Positions 18,726 through 30,267 of a stretch of 64,000 bases of DNA are shown piece after piece. The notes beneath the pieces were generated by a model. That model ran no database searches. It worked only from the letters and a program-made list of their open reading frames with translations, and had not been told where the DNA came from. The stretch is taken from positions 1-64,000 of the forward strand of contig PDPG01000042.1 in assembly GCA_002747455.1 (NCBI GenBank), read 5' to 3'. The position numbers and the translations under genes are program-made. Origin of the DNA: Pseudomonadota bacterium (GTDB lineage Bacteria > Pseudomonadota > Gammaproteobacteria > Thiotrichales > Thiotrichaceae). The number at the start of each line of letters is the position of its first letter. The stretch's first letter is position 1.

Positions 18726-19439
18726 ATGAAACGCCTAACAAAAAGGATGATGCGAGGACTGAGAGGCCTGCTCCGGCTGTTGCTTGGTATCGTTCTTTGC
18801 TACTTATCTGTTTTACTCGTATTTCGGTGGGTACCCATTCCCACTTCTGCGTTTATTTATCATCAAAATGCACTGCATAGAGAAAAGCCTAATGTGTATA
18901 GCGCTGCGAAATACGAGTGGGTCGATTGGGACGATATTCCACCGGCCTTGGCCCTGGCAGTGATCACCGCTGAGGATCAACGCTTTCCGAATCACTGGGG
19001 AGTGGATACGATTGAGCTACGCCACGCAATTCGGGATATGCGTGCCGGAAAAGCCGTGCGGGGTGCCAGCACCATTACTCAACAGGTGGCCAAAAACCTG
19101 TTTCTATGGAATGGCCGCAGTTATATTCGCAAAGGGGCAGAGTTTCTAATCAGCTTTTCACTGGAACTGGTTTGGTCTAAACAGCGAATCCTTGAGGTGT
19201 ATTTAAATATTGCGCAATTTGCACCGGTGACATTCGGTGCGAAGTCAGCGAGTAAAGTGCTGTTTGATAAACCGCTGGTGGCGCTGACACCCGAGGAGTG
19301 CGCAATGTTGGCCGCCGTTTTGCCGACGCCCGCCAAGTCCAACGCCAATAATCCCAGCAAGACCTTGCAGAAACGACATGCCTGGATATTGGAACACATG
19401 GAAAAACTAGGTGGCGTGTCTTACCTTGATAAGTTGTAG
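18726..19439 (+). CDS. mtgA: Monofunctional peptidoglycan transglycosylase MtgA
   Basis: From the ATG at 18726 the protein has 237 residues: a basic N-terminus, a membrane anchor (about 13-34) and one GT51 domain. The motifs are intact: AEDQRFPNHWGVD with catalytic Glu83, RGASTITQQVAKNLFLW, and RILEVYLNIAQF with the second Glu. There is no transpeptidase domain, so it is the monofunctional type that polymerises glycan strands from lipid II. A TTG start at 18687 is possible but adds an unlikely N-terminus. Its stop nearly abuts the convergent HAD gene. Confidence 0.94.
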   Translation: MKRLTKRMMRGLRGLLRLLLGIVLCYLSVLLVFRWVPIPTSAFIYHQNALHREKPNVYSAAKYEWVDWDDIPPALALAVITAEDQRFPNHWGVDTIELRHAIRDMRAGKAVRGASTITQQVAKNLFLWNGRSYIRKGAEFLISFSLELVWSKQRILEVYLNIAQFAPVTFGAKSASKVLFDKPLVALTPEECAMLAAVLPTPAKSNANNPSKTLQKRHAWILEHMEKLGGVSYLDKL

Positions 19440-19440
19440 G

Positions 19441-20109
19441 CTACGTCTTTAGCCCCCATTTTTGCATATCAAATACGGCAAGTGATGGGATGATTTCATC
19501 AGCATCCGCAAACTGATCGTGGCTCATATTCGGGTCTGGCACAGCAATCACGCTCATCCCAGCCGCCTTGGCCGCAGCAACTCCTGACGGCGCGTCCTCA
19601 AATACTAGGCAATGCTCTGGTGCGATACCCAGTTCGGCAGCGGCAGTCAAGAAAATGTCAGGTGCCGGCTTGGCGTGTTTTACCGCGTGGTGGTCACTGG
19701 TGACAACAGTATCAAATAATGTAAACCAATCCTGGTGACGGCTGGTCTTAATATCGAAATGGTGATCTTTAGAGCTGGTGGCTACAGCAATCGGAAGACC
19801 CATTTCAGAAAGTGTCTGAATCAACTCACGCGCACCAGATTTGGCTTTGGCAAAGGCAAAGCGTTCATCCAATAAGTCATTGCGCTCCTCCAGATAAAAC
19901 TCCGGCGTGAAAGGCAGGTCCAACGCATCAACCAAATACCTAGCGGCATCCAGTGAATCACGTCCGATCATGTGTGACTTCACCGACCAGTCAAAAGTCT
20001 TGCCATAGCGACCGACAATCATTTGCGTGACTTCGGTGTAAATGCTTTCCGTTTCCAGCAGCAATCCGTCCATGTCGAAGAGTATGGCTTTGATGTTAGC
20101 GTGACTCAT
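19441..20109 (-). CDS. HAD-family phosphatase, similar to HDHD1-type pseudouridine-5'-phosphatase
   Basis: The 222-residue protein has HAD motif I FDMDGLLLETE (nucleophile Asp12, acid Asp14), motif II VATSS, motif III Lys in HAKPAPDIF, and motif IV FEDAPSGVAAAKAAGM. A four-helix cap follows motif I. The set SHMIGRDSLDAARYLVDAL, TSRHQDWF and VFEDAPSGV closely resembles the eukaryotic HDHD1/GS1 group, which hydrolyses pseudouridine 5'-phosphate, more than beta-phosphoglucomutases. The substrate is inferred from this resemblance and may differ in bacteria. Confidence 0.85.
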   Translation of the reverse strand: MSHANIKAILFDMDGLLLETESIYTEVTQMIVGRYGKTFDWSVKSHMIGRDSLDAARYLVDALDLPFTPEFYLEERNDLLDERFAFAKAKSGARELIQTLSEMGLPIAVATSSKDHHFDIKTSRHQDWFTLFDTVVTSDHHAVKHAKPAPDIFLTAAAELGIAPEHCLVFEDAPSGVAAAKAAGMSVIAVPDPNMSHDQFADADEIIPSLAVFDMQKWGLKT

Positions 20110-20329
20110 GAGTATTATTTCCGTGGGTGGATGATTGAATAGCAGCTAAACATACCATAGTCGCTGCCATGTCACTATGTTAAGTCTCTTGGGTCAATAA
20201 CGAACATAATAAGCACCTAACTGATTGATTCGCATAAAATATCATCAAATATAAATGAGAGTCTAGGGATATAATGAGCACACGAATTTAGGTAGTTTTT
20301 ATTAGTTTTTTAAGAGGAAGAGGTGATAT

Positions 20330-20818
20330 ATGCAGGATATGCATCTGGATGATGTGCTTCCCTGCTGCACCGAGCAAGTATTGGTGTACCAGGATGGTAG
20401 CCGTCGCAAAGTCTTCGTGACGGATCAGGAAGTGCCCTTTCCCGAAGGGAAGTTAATTGTGTCACGAGCCGATGAGCAAGGAATTATTACTCACGGCAAT
20501 CAGTCGTTTGTCGATATGTCGGGATTTACTGAGGAGGAGTTGATTGGTCAGCCACACCATATTCTACGACATCCAGACATGCCTCGCGCTGCATTTAAAG
20601 ACCTCTGGGAGACCTTGGCACGAGGCGAAAAATGGTCAGGCTATGTAAAGAATTTACGTAAGGATGGTGCGTACTATTGGGTATTTGCCACAGTGGTCGC
20701 GAATGTCAGAGATGGCAAGGTTGTTGGCTATACCTCCGTTCGCCGTAAGCCTTCCCGTCGGCGCATTGCGGAGTGTATTGAGCTGTATCGCAAGTTGCGT
20801 GCGGAGGAGGCAGCATGA
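20330..20818 (+). CDS. Aer-type PAS domain protein
   Basis: A 162-residue soluble protein that is little more than one PAS domain (about 40-150). It has the Aer-like features IVSRADEQGIITHGNQSFVDMSGF, ELIGQPHHILRHPDMP, WSGYVKNLRKDGAYYWV and GYTSVRRKPSR. In Aer this fold binds FAD and senses redox state. There is no output domain and no membrane segment. A good AAGAGGAAGAGG region precedes the ATG. Its last codons overlap the next gene (ATGA, 20815-20818), so the two are translationally coupled and probably work together. Confidence 0.85.
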   Translation: MQDMHLDDVLPCCTEQVLVYQDGSRRKVFVTDQEVPFPEGKLIVSRADEQGIITHGNQSFVDMSGFTEEELIGQPHHILRHPDMPRAAFKDLWETLARGEKWSGYVKNLRKDGAYYWVFATVVANVRDGKVVGYTSVRRKPSRRRIAECIELYRKLRAEEAA

Positions 20819-21561
20819 AGCCTTATACCATGACAGTCAGCCCCGATTTTATGCCGGACTATATCGCCGGTTGGTATATTTTCAATACTTGGCTACAGCG
20901 CCAACTGGGGGAGAATATCCACCTTGAACTCTATTCCGACTTCGCCGAGCAGCGTGCAGCGATTGCGCGGGATGAGATTGATCTGATTTATGCTAATCCG
21001 TATGACGCTGCCATGCTGGTTCGTGAAAAAGGTTTCAGAGCCATTGCAGCACCGTTGGATAAACCGGACGAAGTGATTCTGGCAGTGCCCGAGTCGTCTT
21101 CTGTTCAAACACTGGATGATTTGAAAGATGGGACACGTATTGTTCGTACCGATGACCCTGATGTGAATCTGATTGGCATGATGATGATTGAGTCGGCAGA
21201 CTTAACAGCCGCTAATACCAAGGTGCAACTGGTTGATAACTATGTATTAGTCGCCAAAGCGTTATTTCAGAAAGAGGCAGACCTAGGTTTCTTTTTGCAT
21301 GAGTCGTACGAAAGTCTGACGGACTTTGTAAAAGGCCAGCTACGGGTGTTACTGAGCAGCCAGATTCATGTGGTCACGCATGTGTTACTGGCAGGGCCAC
21401 GGCTTGCAACGCATCATGGTGGCTTACAAAGCTGTCTGATTGATATGCCGAAACGAGATAAGGGACAGGGTGTACTCGATAGCATGGGACTATCAGGCTG
21501 GCAAGCACAAACTCAGGAAGACACAGAGTTTATGATTGACTTGATGGATACGCTCACCTGA
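20815..21561 (+). CDS. PhnD-like periplasmic-binding fold protein without a signal peptide
   Basis: The 248-residue protein has the PhnD/phosphonate-type binding fold: TMTVSPDFMPDYIAGWY, SDFAEQRAAIARDEIDLIYANPYDAAMLV, a hinge near VILAVPES and DLGFFLHESYESL. It starts directly with the fold and has no hydrophobic leader, so it should stay in the cytoplasm. No ABC permease or ATPase accompanies it. It is coupled by a 4-nt overlap to the PAS gene upstream. A ligand-sensing role rather than transport is the simplest reading, and the ligand is unknown. Confidence 0.75.
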   Translation: MKPYTMTVSPDFMPDYIAGWYIFNTWLQRQLGENIHLELYSDFAEQRAAIARDEIDLIYANPYDAAMLVREKGFRAIAAPLDKPDEVILAVPESSSVQTLDDLKDGTRIVRTDDPDVNLIGMMMIESADLTAANTKVQLVDNYVLVAKALFQKEADLGFFLHESYESLTDFVKGQLRVLLSSQIHVVTHVLLAGPRLATHHGGLQSCLIDMPKRDKGQGVLDSMGLSGWQAQTQEDTEFMIDLMDTLT

Positions 21562-21836
21562 CTTTTCCAAATAACCATCCAGCTTTTCTCTAAACACAAG
21601 GCTCTATTTACAACAATTGCCTGAAAGGTTAACGCCGAGTTTCCGACACTTGGCCGCCCTTATGTTTAGTGTTTAAGCTTGATAGTTTATTGACGCTGTG
21701 TTCAATCATGCGTACATCCTGAAGGCCTATACACGCAATGGTACACGCATTACATTTTGCTTACACGCAATTTGCTTAAAAATACAGCAATTTAACATCT
21801 AATTTTTTAAGCGTTGCTGGCACTCCAATAAACAAA
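21562..21836. other. Intergenic stretch with three copies of a 10-bp repeat
   Basis: With the flanking terminator this makes about 340 nt without a protein gene. It contains TACACGCAAT at 21730-21739, TACACGCATT at 21742-21751 and TACACGCAAT at 21762-21771. Clusters of short direct repeats beside a tRNA gene resemble the arm-type sites of tyrosine integrases, but no integrase gene is in the window. I recognise nothing else here. Confidence 0.4.
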
Positions 21837-21868
21837 AAGCCCCACTAAACAGTCGCTTAGCGGGGCTT
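21837..21868 (-). terminator. Terminator downstream of tRNA-Ser
   Basis: A 12-bp stem (AAGCCCCACTAA / TTAGCGGGGCTT, one mismatch) with an 8-nt loop is followed on the minus strand by TTTTTGTTT, 34 nt past the tRNA 3' end. A short T run on the plus side may also let it act in the other direction. Confidence 0.85.
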
Positions 21869-21902
21869 CTTTTCGTGCTTGGCACAGCCTAGCACTAGAT
21901 TT

Positions 21903-21993
21903 TGGCGGAGAGACAGGGATTCGAACCCTGGGTGGGCTACAAACCCACGCCGGTTTTCAAGACCGGTGCATTCAACCGCTCTGCCATCTCTCC
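21903..21993 (-). tRNA. tRNA-Ser (anticodon UGA)
   Basis: On the minus strand the gene runs from GGAGAGATGGC to CTCTCCGCCA, with CCA encoded. The acceptor stem GGAGAGA/TCTCTCC pairs fully. The anticodon arm is CCGGT-CTTGAAA-ACCGG with anticodon TGA. The long variable arm (GTGGGTTTGTAGCCCAC) is typical of serine tRNAs, and the T arm contains GGTTCGAATCC. Length including CCA is 91 nt. Confidence 0.97.
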
Positions 21994-22058
21994 AAGAAGC
22001 GCGTATAGTAATCAAAAACCCTGTTATACGCTAGTGCTTTTTTTAAACTTTTTGGAAT

Positions 22059-22391
22059 TTATTCTTTGTTGCTGGTCGTGCCTGTAATGCTGGGGAAAAC
22101 AGCCACATTACTCCCCTCGTCATAGTCGGTAATTTTGCACACGCCGCGTTCTTTCACTTCATCAATACGCACAACGCTGTGTAAAGGAATAAAGCTACGC
22201 TTCACACCATCAAACTCAGCCTTAAGTTTTTCTTCGCTGGGGTCAATCACAATATCGCTGGCACTTCCGAAAACCATTCCCTCTACCGCCAAGAAGCCGT
22301 ATAGATCCGATTCATACACCTGCTTGGCGAAAACATCATAGACCTTGTCTTTATTGATAAAACTGATTTTGTACAACCGTGACTCGTTCAC
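22059..22391 (-). CDS. DUF1820 family protein
   Basis: A 110-residue soluble protein: [41 protein letters not shown], then [33 protein letters not shown]. This matches the conserved DUF1820 family found mainly in gammaproteobacteria. No function is established for the family as far as I know. It lies 66 nt downstream of lptE on the same strand, where many relatives have holA. Confidence 0.88.
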   Translation of the reverse strand: MNESRLYKISFINKDKVYDVFAKQVYESDLYGFLAVEGMVFGSASDIVIDPSEEKLKAEFDGVKRSFIPLHSVVRIDEVKERGVCKITDYDEGSNVAVFPSITGTTSNKE

Positions 22392-22457
22392 ACGTTATCC
22401 ACCTTCAAAGAATTGGCTGGCCTTTCTACCAGAAACAGTGACTAACCGCAATCACCG

Positions 22458-22949
22458 TCAGAGACTTCTCATGCGTAGCAGAATCAGTCTAGCTGCATCC
22501 TCGCGTAATGACTTGCGAATCTGGCGTTCTTCTTCCTGCTTGCCCAGAATGTAGTCTGCATCGTAATTCATCGTCTTATCCAAACGAACCCGCTGGGTAG
22601 CCACCACTTTCCCATCAACCACTATCTTGTAATCGAACAATAGGTACAGCAAATACTGCCGAACGGACAGGTCAGAGGCGAAGGAGGCAACACGCTGCCC
22701 TTCCTCCAGATTGCTGATTTGTAATTGCGTTGTAGCTTTTCTTCCCGCAACCACTAACTCACTGCGGGCATCAATGAATGCGACTCTCAGTGCTTTCCCT
22801 AATGCCTGATCAAAGTCAATCCCCACCAGAGAGACTTGCTGAAATTTATCCGGCAACTTGTTGGTTTCTCGCAGATGAAAGCCGCAGGCAGTTAGCGTCA
22901 GGCACAACAACGCACTTAAACATACGGTATAGATTGGTGTTAATCGCAT
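22458..22949 (-). CDS. lptE: LPS-assembly lipoprotein LptE
   Basis: A 163-residue lipoprotein: a basic start, a hydrophobic core and the lipobox LTAC with Cys22, followed by GFHLRE, the usual start of mature LptE. The middle has QISNLEEGQRVASF..RQYLLYLLFDYKIV, typical of the family fold. It plugs the LptD barrel and helps insert LPS into the outer membrane. It follows leuS by 20 nt, the standard gammaproteobacterial order, although holA does not follow here. Confidence 0.92.
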   Translation of the reverse strand: MRLTPIYTVCLSALLCLTLTACGFHLRETNKLPDKFQQVSLVGIDFDQALGKALRVAFIDARSELVVAGRKATTQLQISNLEEGQRVASFASDLSVRQYLLYLLFDYKIVVDGKVVATQRVRLDKTMNYDADYILGKQEEERQIRKSLREDAARLILLRMRSL

Positions 22950-22969
22950 ACTGCCTCCGAACGGTGGGC

Positions 22970-25633
<2,664 letters not shown>

Positions 25634-25708
25634 TTAGTTAATCTGCATATTTATTGTAAAAATGACCAACAATTAACCACAGCCTAGCAATCACAAAGTG
25701 GTGTGTTT

Positions 25709-27091
25709 TTATGCCCTCTCCTCACTCATCTGTTTGTACAGTTTAAATACCATATAAGCCATGAGCAGCGTTCCAAAGATCAACACCACCCAAAACAAAA
25801 CCAGCTTCCACGGCAGATCTGGGGAAAACTGCTTGCCTGTGCTTTCTATATTGTCCAGCTTGATGCTGTCAACAGACGCTCCTGAGTCATGAACCGCCTT
25901 GCTAAGCTGGATTAAGTCCCCCTGCTCTGCTGGCTGAATATTTGGATTACCAAAGGCAATGCGAAATGGCGCTTTGCCTTGCGCCAAAAACAGTAGCTTC
26001 CTCGGCACCCATGCGACTCTGATTTCAGGCAATTGCCCTTCGGTAAACTGACCCTCTGAGTCCAGTTCCACTTTCCAATAACGATTTTTATTGAATGGCA
26101 GGGAGAATGGCGCACTTTGTAAGTATGTCTCCCCAATTTTTAAACGATATTGACTGACCTTTTTAACAAATCGCCAGTCATGTTGTTCATCATCTCTGCA
26201 ATACAATCGGCCCTTGTATAGCAGGCCATCCTCTGGTGCAACAAATTCCATTTTTGTAATGCCTGCAACAAAATCACTTTCGAAGAACCAAGTATTGTCT
26301 TTGCCTTGAATCGACTTTTTAAAGCTTTTCCAGCGCGTTTTTGTTGTGCCGTGATGGGTATAAACGCCCTGCACCTTTTGTAAATGGACTTGTAATGCTG
26401 GCTGCAACCACGTTAATCGCAAGTATTTTTTTGACGTGCAGGGAAAGCTGATCTTATTTTGCAGCAGCTTGGAGTCCGCATAATTGAGTTTAGAAACTGA
26501 TTTACCCTCGCTTAAACTACGCCAACTTTGTAAGTCGTCACTACTGTCCAATCGCAGTGGTAACACCATGCTGGGTTTAGATTGCTTCCAGTCAAGCTGA
26601 ATTTCACACAGCCTAGGCTTCATTTTCGGGTTTTCTATAATGTATTGATATTCTTGGTCGCTTTGCTTGTCATGGGTATCACCTCCCCTCTTTGGAGTTA
26701 TTTTTATACTTTGCTCAATTGGGCTTCCCTGCCCGGATTGTTGCTTCTGGTCAATGAATACCTTAATACTGCTCGTATCATCCGCCTGACTCTTTGTGAA
26801 TGGATAAAATACCAGTGATTTTTGTTGTTGGGAGCTAGCTGTTTCGACCCGGCTTAATTGGTAAGGAACCAGTTGCCCATCAGCACTAAAGACACGTAAA
26901 TCACCGTAGTCCTTTCGTTGCATTTTTTCATAAACTGAAGCAGGCAGCTCAACTTCACGCAATGAGGTTTTGCCATCTGATAGCACTGCTGAATAAGCAA
27001 AGTCCTCAAGTGTGTACGGCGTAGCACTCAATGATAAGTGGCAGGCTGCAATCACGATCAATGTAGTCATTGCTTTAACGAATTTATGCAT
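25709..27091 (-). CDS. DUF3999 family membrane-anchored protein
   Basis: A 460-residue protein with an N-terminal signal (about 5-23), a long beta-rich extracytoplasmic region (LREVELPASVYEKMQRKDYGDLRVFSADGQLVPYQL) and one C-terminal membrane segment (about 430-450), so the bulk faces the periplasm. This layout and the N-terminal sequence match DUF3999. It is paired with a DUF2339 protein 53 nt upstream, an association known from pseudomonads and others. The function is unknown; a joint envelope role is inferred from the pairing. Confidence 0.8.
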   Translation of the reverse strand: MHKFVKAMTTLIVIAACHLSLSATPYTLEDFAYSAVLSDGKTSLREVELPASVYEKMQRKDYGDLRVFSADGQLVPYQLSRVETASSQQQKSLVFYPFTKSQADDTSSIKVFIDQKQQSGQGSPIEQSIKITPKRGGDTHDKQSDQEYQYIIENPKMKPRLCEIQLDWKQSKPSMVLPLRLDSSDDLQSWRSLSEGKSVSKLNYADSKLLQNKISFPCTSKKYLRLTWLQPALQVHLQKVQGVYTHHGTTKTRWKSFKKSIQGKDNTWFFESDFVAGITKMEFVAPEDGLLYKGRLYCRDDEQHDWRFVKKVSQYRLKIGETYLQSAPFSLPFNKNRYWKVELDSEGQFTEGQLPEIRVAWVPRKLLFLAQGKAPFRIAFGNPNIQPAEQGDLIQLSKAVHDSGASVDSIKLDNIESTGKQFSPDLPWKLVLFWVVLIFGTLLMAYMVFKLYKQMSEERA

Positions 27092-27144
27092 TTGCTGCTC
27101 TCTTCACTCAAACTTATTTCAGCAGTTTTATCTGACCTGTCGGG

Positions 27145-29955
27145 CTACTTCCCTTGATCACTCACGGATTTGGATTTATCCGGTAGCGGCGCAAAGTAGC
27201 CAATGCTGGTCAACAACATACCCACGACCAAGAATGAAATCACACGCCCCAAACTACCCAGTGCTGCTAAATCAATGACGAACAGTTTTAATACAACTAA
27301 ACCAAGCAATATTGCGCCAGCAATCCACAGAATACGGATATTCTTTCGGCTTGAGTATAAAGTCAGCAATACACCGGACACTGCCCAGAGTATAGAAACG
27401 GCTGTCTGTACCCAACTTGATCTGAACAGTACATCAACATCATAAGTAACACCAAACCAATGGTGGGCAACCCGAAACACGGTAAAGTTAAGCCATAAGA
27501 AGACTAAGGCAGCGAATCCCATGAGCAATGTACGCGGGCTAAATACACCACCTTGCAGCACTCGTACTATCCCGCCCGATGCAGCGTCTGTGCTTGTTGC
27601 CGCACTGTCAATTTCACTACTACGCCACCATCTGAACAGACTGATAAGTACAATTACCACCATAATATCCATCGGATTCAGCAATGGCACCCACGGCAAT
27701 GGCTCGGACTGACCCTGTGACACCAGCGCTCTCAACGACCAGAGTGATAAGTAGACAGCGAACACAAACCCTGTTTGTCGGCGATATGTGAGCTGAGGCA
27801 CTCCAAATGGCCAGAAAGTCGCCTTAATAATAACCCAGAGAACCAGTGTCGCCGGAATTGCATACCAAATAGGTAACCAGGCGGATGACTCTTCCAGTTG
27901 GTTACTTAACCACCATACACCCTCAAAGGTAACAAGAGCCGTCAACAATACCAGCAATAAACCGTGTAGCACTGGCTGATATTTCGGGAATACTTGATGT
28001 TTGTGCAACTGGTATAAGTGATAGTAAAACACGACAAACACAACCGGCCATGCTATCCAGCCATTAAATTGTGATGGATGCTGACCACCCCAGAAATGGC
28101 CTATTTCGACCTGTGACAATCCAAGCATCAATACCGGAACAAACAAGCCACTTGCCACATACCATGCGTGTGTCCATTCTGGCTGGAAGCGTCTAGCGGC
28201 CAAGGTAAAGCCAAGACTAACCACAGCACTGAGGATAAGAAGATTAGCCACCAGCCAGTAGAAGTCATAATAATATACAAACTGGAAGATAAAGCCGCCG
28301 AACAACCAGACCAAGCCCCAAGCCAACATGGCCGGACTCATACCCTGCTCCCAGCGCTGGCGACCATTAAACGCTTTAAACAGGATGCCGGCAGAAATGA
28401 TTCCGGCTGCTGCCAGCATCATGCTGCTAATAAAATGGCTATTTATGAAGGGTTTTAATTCTGTGGTGCCATTAAAGCGGGCGAGGAAAATCAAACCAGC
28501 CCCGAACTGCAATAGTAAGCCGAAAGCTCTGACAGAAAGACGCGCCTGACGGGAACCCAGCCACAATAAACCAGCTCCTTCTAACGCCCAAGCCGCAGCG
28601 GTTTGGGTTGGAGCCAAGGCAAATGGAATAGCCATAGACGCAAAAATCACGCCCAACGCCAAGAAAGCCTCCGATAAGAGTTTCAAGTCGTCGCCTTTCC
28701 GTTTCCACACAACCCACGACATCGCTGTGTAAAATAAGCCCATGACAAACGATGAAATCGACACACCATATTCAAAGTCTTTTACCAATGAATACTGAAG
28801 CGCAGAGGCGGCTAATGGTACGCCAAATAGTAAGGTTCCATCCACATAGCCACGCAATTTGGGCGGTTGACGTAGTGCAAACAATACAGCAATCAACACA
28901 TAAAGCAGGAAGAAGATAATCAAAAACGGTTCAGTTGTTGCAAACTTGGTATCGTCGTATCGCAACACGCCCCAAGCCGTACCAATCACAAAAGTGAATG
29001 CAAAACCCAATAGATTCAGTGGCCGCCATGCCTTAAACCAGGCTGTCACCACAATCGCTATATTTAAAACGACATAGTAACTGAATAAGTATACATGATT
29101 ACCCGAGCCACTTGACGCGAGAACAGGTGCCAGAAAGCCGCCACTAAAACCCAGAACGGCCAGTGACTTTGAGTCTTGTAATACGGCTAGTGCCGCGCTG
29201 AGCATACTCACCACAAACAATAAAATAAACGCCAGTGTTGGTGCGATCAGCTTATACATGCCAAAAGCAGCAAAAATATCCAGATATAAAATCCCAATAC
29301 CCGCACCCTGCAATAACAAGGCATAGGCCGTATTTTTATGGCGCAGACGCCAGCCTGAGCCAAGCAAGGCCACCGCTCCGATAGCAACACCAATCAAACG
29401 GTATTCAATCGGCAACAGCCCTTGGTCGGACACATATTTCAGTAAAAAAGAAACACCAAAGAACAGGACAATAATACCAATACGAACGAACAGGTTGCCG
29501 CCCATAAAGTACTCTTGAACCTTGGTCTTTATTGTTTCCAACAGGTTATCTTTAGGCCTGTCGTCAGTGGGTGGAATATGGGTCACAGAGGTGCTCTCGT
29601 CAACGACTTCAGAAGCAACTTGTGGATCGGGAATATGGGTGGTTGAAGTCTCTCTTTTTGCGGTGGTGTCTGTAGTAGTGTCCCCATCAGTCGCAGGTTC
29701 TTCTATTACAGGTTCCTCCGCTTCAGATGCTGCTGGTGTGCTTATATCATGGGTAGCTTCAGCATGTCTTTCCTCCCAGTCCTTGGCTAATGTCGCTCGC
29801 AGAGAAGCCAGATCCTTGGATAAATTCAACACTCGACCCAGCAAAAAGCCAACAGTGGTCGCTAACCCAATAAAAACCACCTGCCAGTTCCAAATACCCA
29901 GCGATAAAGAAGCAACAGAAAAAAGTAGAAATATACCCGCTAGAACAAACGCCAT
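27145..29955 (-). CDS. DUF2339 family polytopic membrane protein
   Basis: A 936-residue protein with roughly two dozen hydrophobic segments. The first 45 residues hold two membrane segments. Residues about 60-150 are an acidic, Thr-rich cytoplasmic or periplasmic linker (many E, T and D), and the rest is almost all membrane. The start of the multi-span part, FMGGNLFVRIGIIVLFFGVSFLLKY, is the DUF2339 signature. It forms a two-gene unit with the DUF3999 gene. Function is not established. Confidence 0.85.
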   Translation of the reverse strand: MAFVLAGIFLLFSVASLSLGIWNWQVVFIGLATTVGFLLGRVLNLSKDLASLRATLAKDWEERHAEATHDISTPAASEAEEPVIEEPATDGDTTTDTTAKRETSTTHIPDPQVASEVVDESTSVTHIPPTDDRPKDNLLETIKTKVQEYFMGGNLFVRIGIIVLFFGVSFLLKYVSDQGLLPIEYRLIGVAIGAVALLGSGWRLRHKNTAYALLLQGAGIGILYLDIFAAFGMYKLIAPTLAFILLFVVSMLSAALAVLQDSKSLAVLGFSGGFLAPVLASSGSGNHVYLFSYYVVLNIAIVVTAWFKAWRPLNLLGFAFTFVIGTAWGVLRYDDTKFATTEPFLIIFFLLYVLIAVLFALRQPPKLRGYVDGTLLFGVPLAASALQYSLVKDFEYGVSISSFVMGLFYTAMSWVVWKRKGDDLKLLSEAFLALGVIFASMAIPFALAPTQTAAAWALEGAGLLWLGSRQARLSVRAFGLLLQFGAGLIFLARFNGTTELKPFINSHFISSMMLAAAGIISAGILFKAFNGRQRWEQGMSPAMLAWGLVWLFGGFIFQFVYYYDFYWLVANLLILSAVVSLGFTLAARRFQPEWTHAWYVASGLFVPVLMLGLSQVEIGHFWGGQHPSQFNGWIAWPVVFVVFYYHLYQLHKHQVFPKYQPVLHGLLLVLLTALVTFEGVWWLSNQLEESSAWLPIWYAIPATLVLWVIIKATFWPFGVPQLTYRRQTGFVFAVYLSLWSLRALVSQGQSEPLPWVPLLNPMDIMVVIVLISLFRWWRSSEIDSAATSTDAASGGIVRVLQGGVFSPRTLLMGFAALVFLWLNFTVFRVAHHWFGVTYDVDVLFRSSWVQTAVSILWAVSGVLLTLYSSRKNIRILWIAGAILLGLVVLKLFVIDLAALGSLGRVISFLVVGMLLTSIGYFAPLPDKSKSVSDQGK

Positions 29956-30267
29956 AACATCTTCTTCATTATTCCCGGAAATTCTTGATAATTTTTAGTG
30001 TCATTTGTGATTCCACTGATGTGGCACTCAACACCTTCAGCCTGGCGCTATGCCATACAGCCGATTATACAGACGCATCACCAAAAACCGCACGACTTGA
30101 ACCGCGATATCAGCGGTGCGGTAGCTACATCCAGACGAAAGTTCATATTATCCTTCCTCATTTGCCCCGCAATAGTACCGCCCACGAAATATACGCCACT
30201 GCTGATCCCCCAAACTCTGGTAACTAGTTTAAAATAACAACCCTCAATTTAAGTGACAGGACAATCC
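29956..30267. other. Divergent intergenic region between the DUF2339 gene and fbp
   Basis: About 310 nt separating two divergently transcribed genes; it should hold both promoters. I see a 7-bp inverted repeat (ACCGCAC at about 30089 with GTGCGGT at about 30116), but no convincing operator or RNA element. Short ORFs here lack ribosome sites and protein-like composition. Confidence 0.5.

Noticed and set aside
21902..22087. Plus-strand ORF starting [17 protein letters not shown]
   Set aside because: It is antisense to tRNA-Ser; this peptide is a well-known artefact of translating serine tRNA genes.
29998..30237. Short plus-strand ORFs before fbp
   Set aside because: They lack ribosome sites, overlap one another in different frames and fall in the divergent promoter region.
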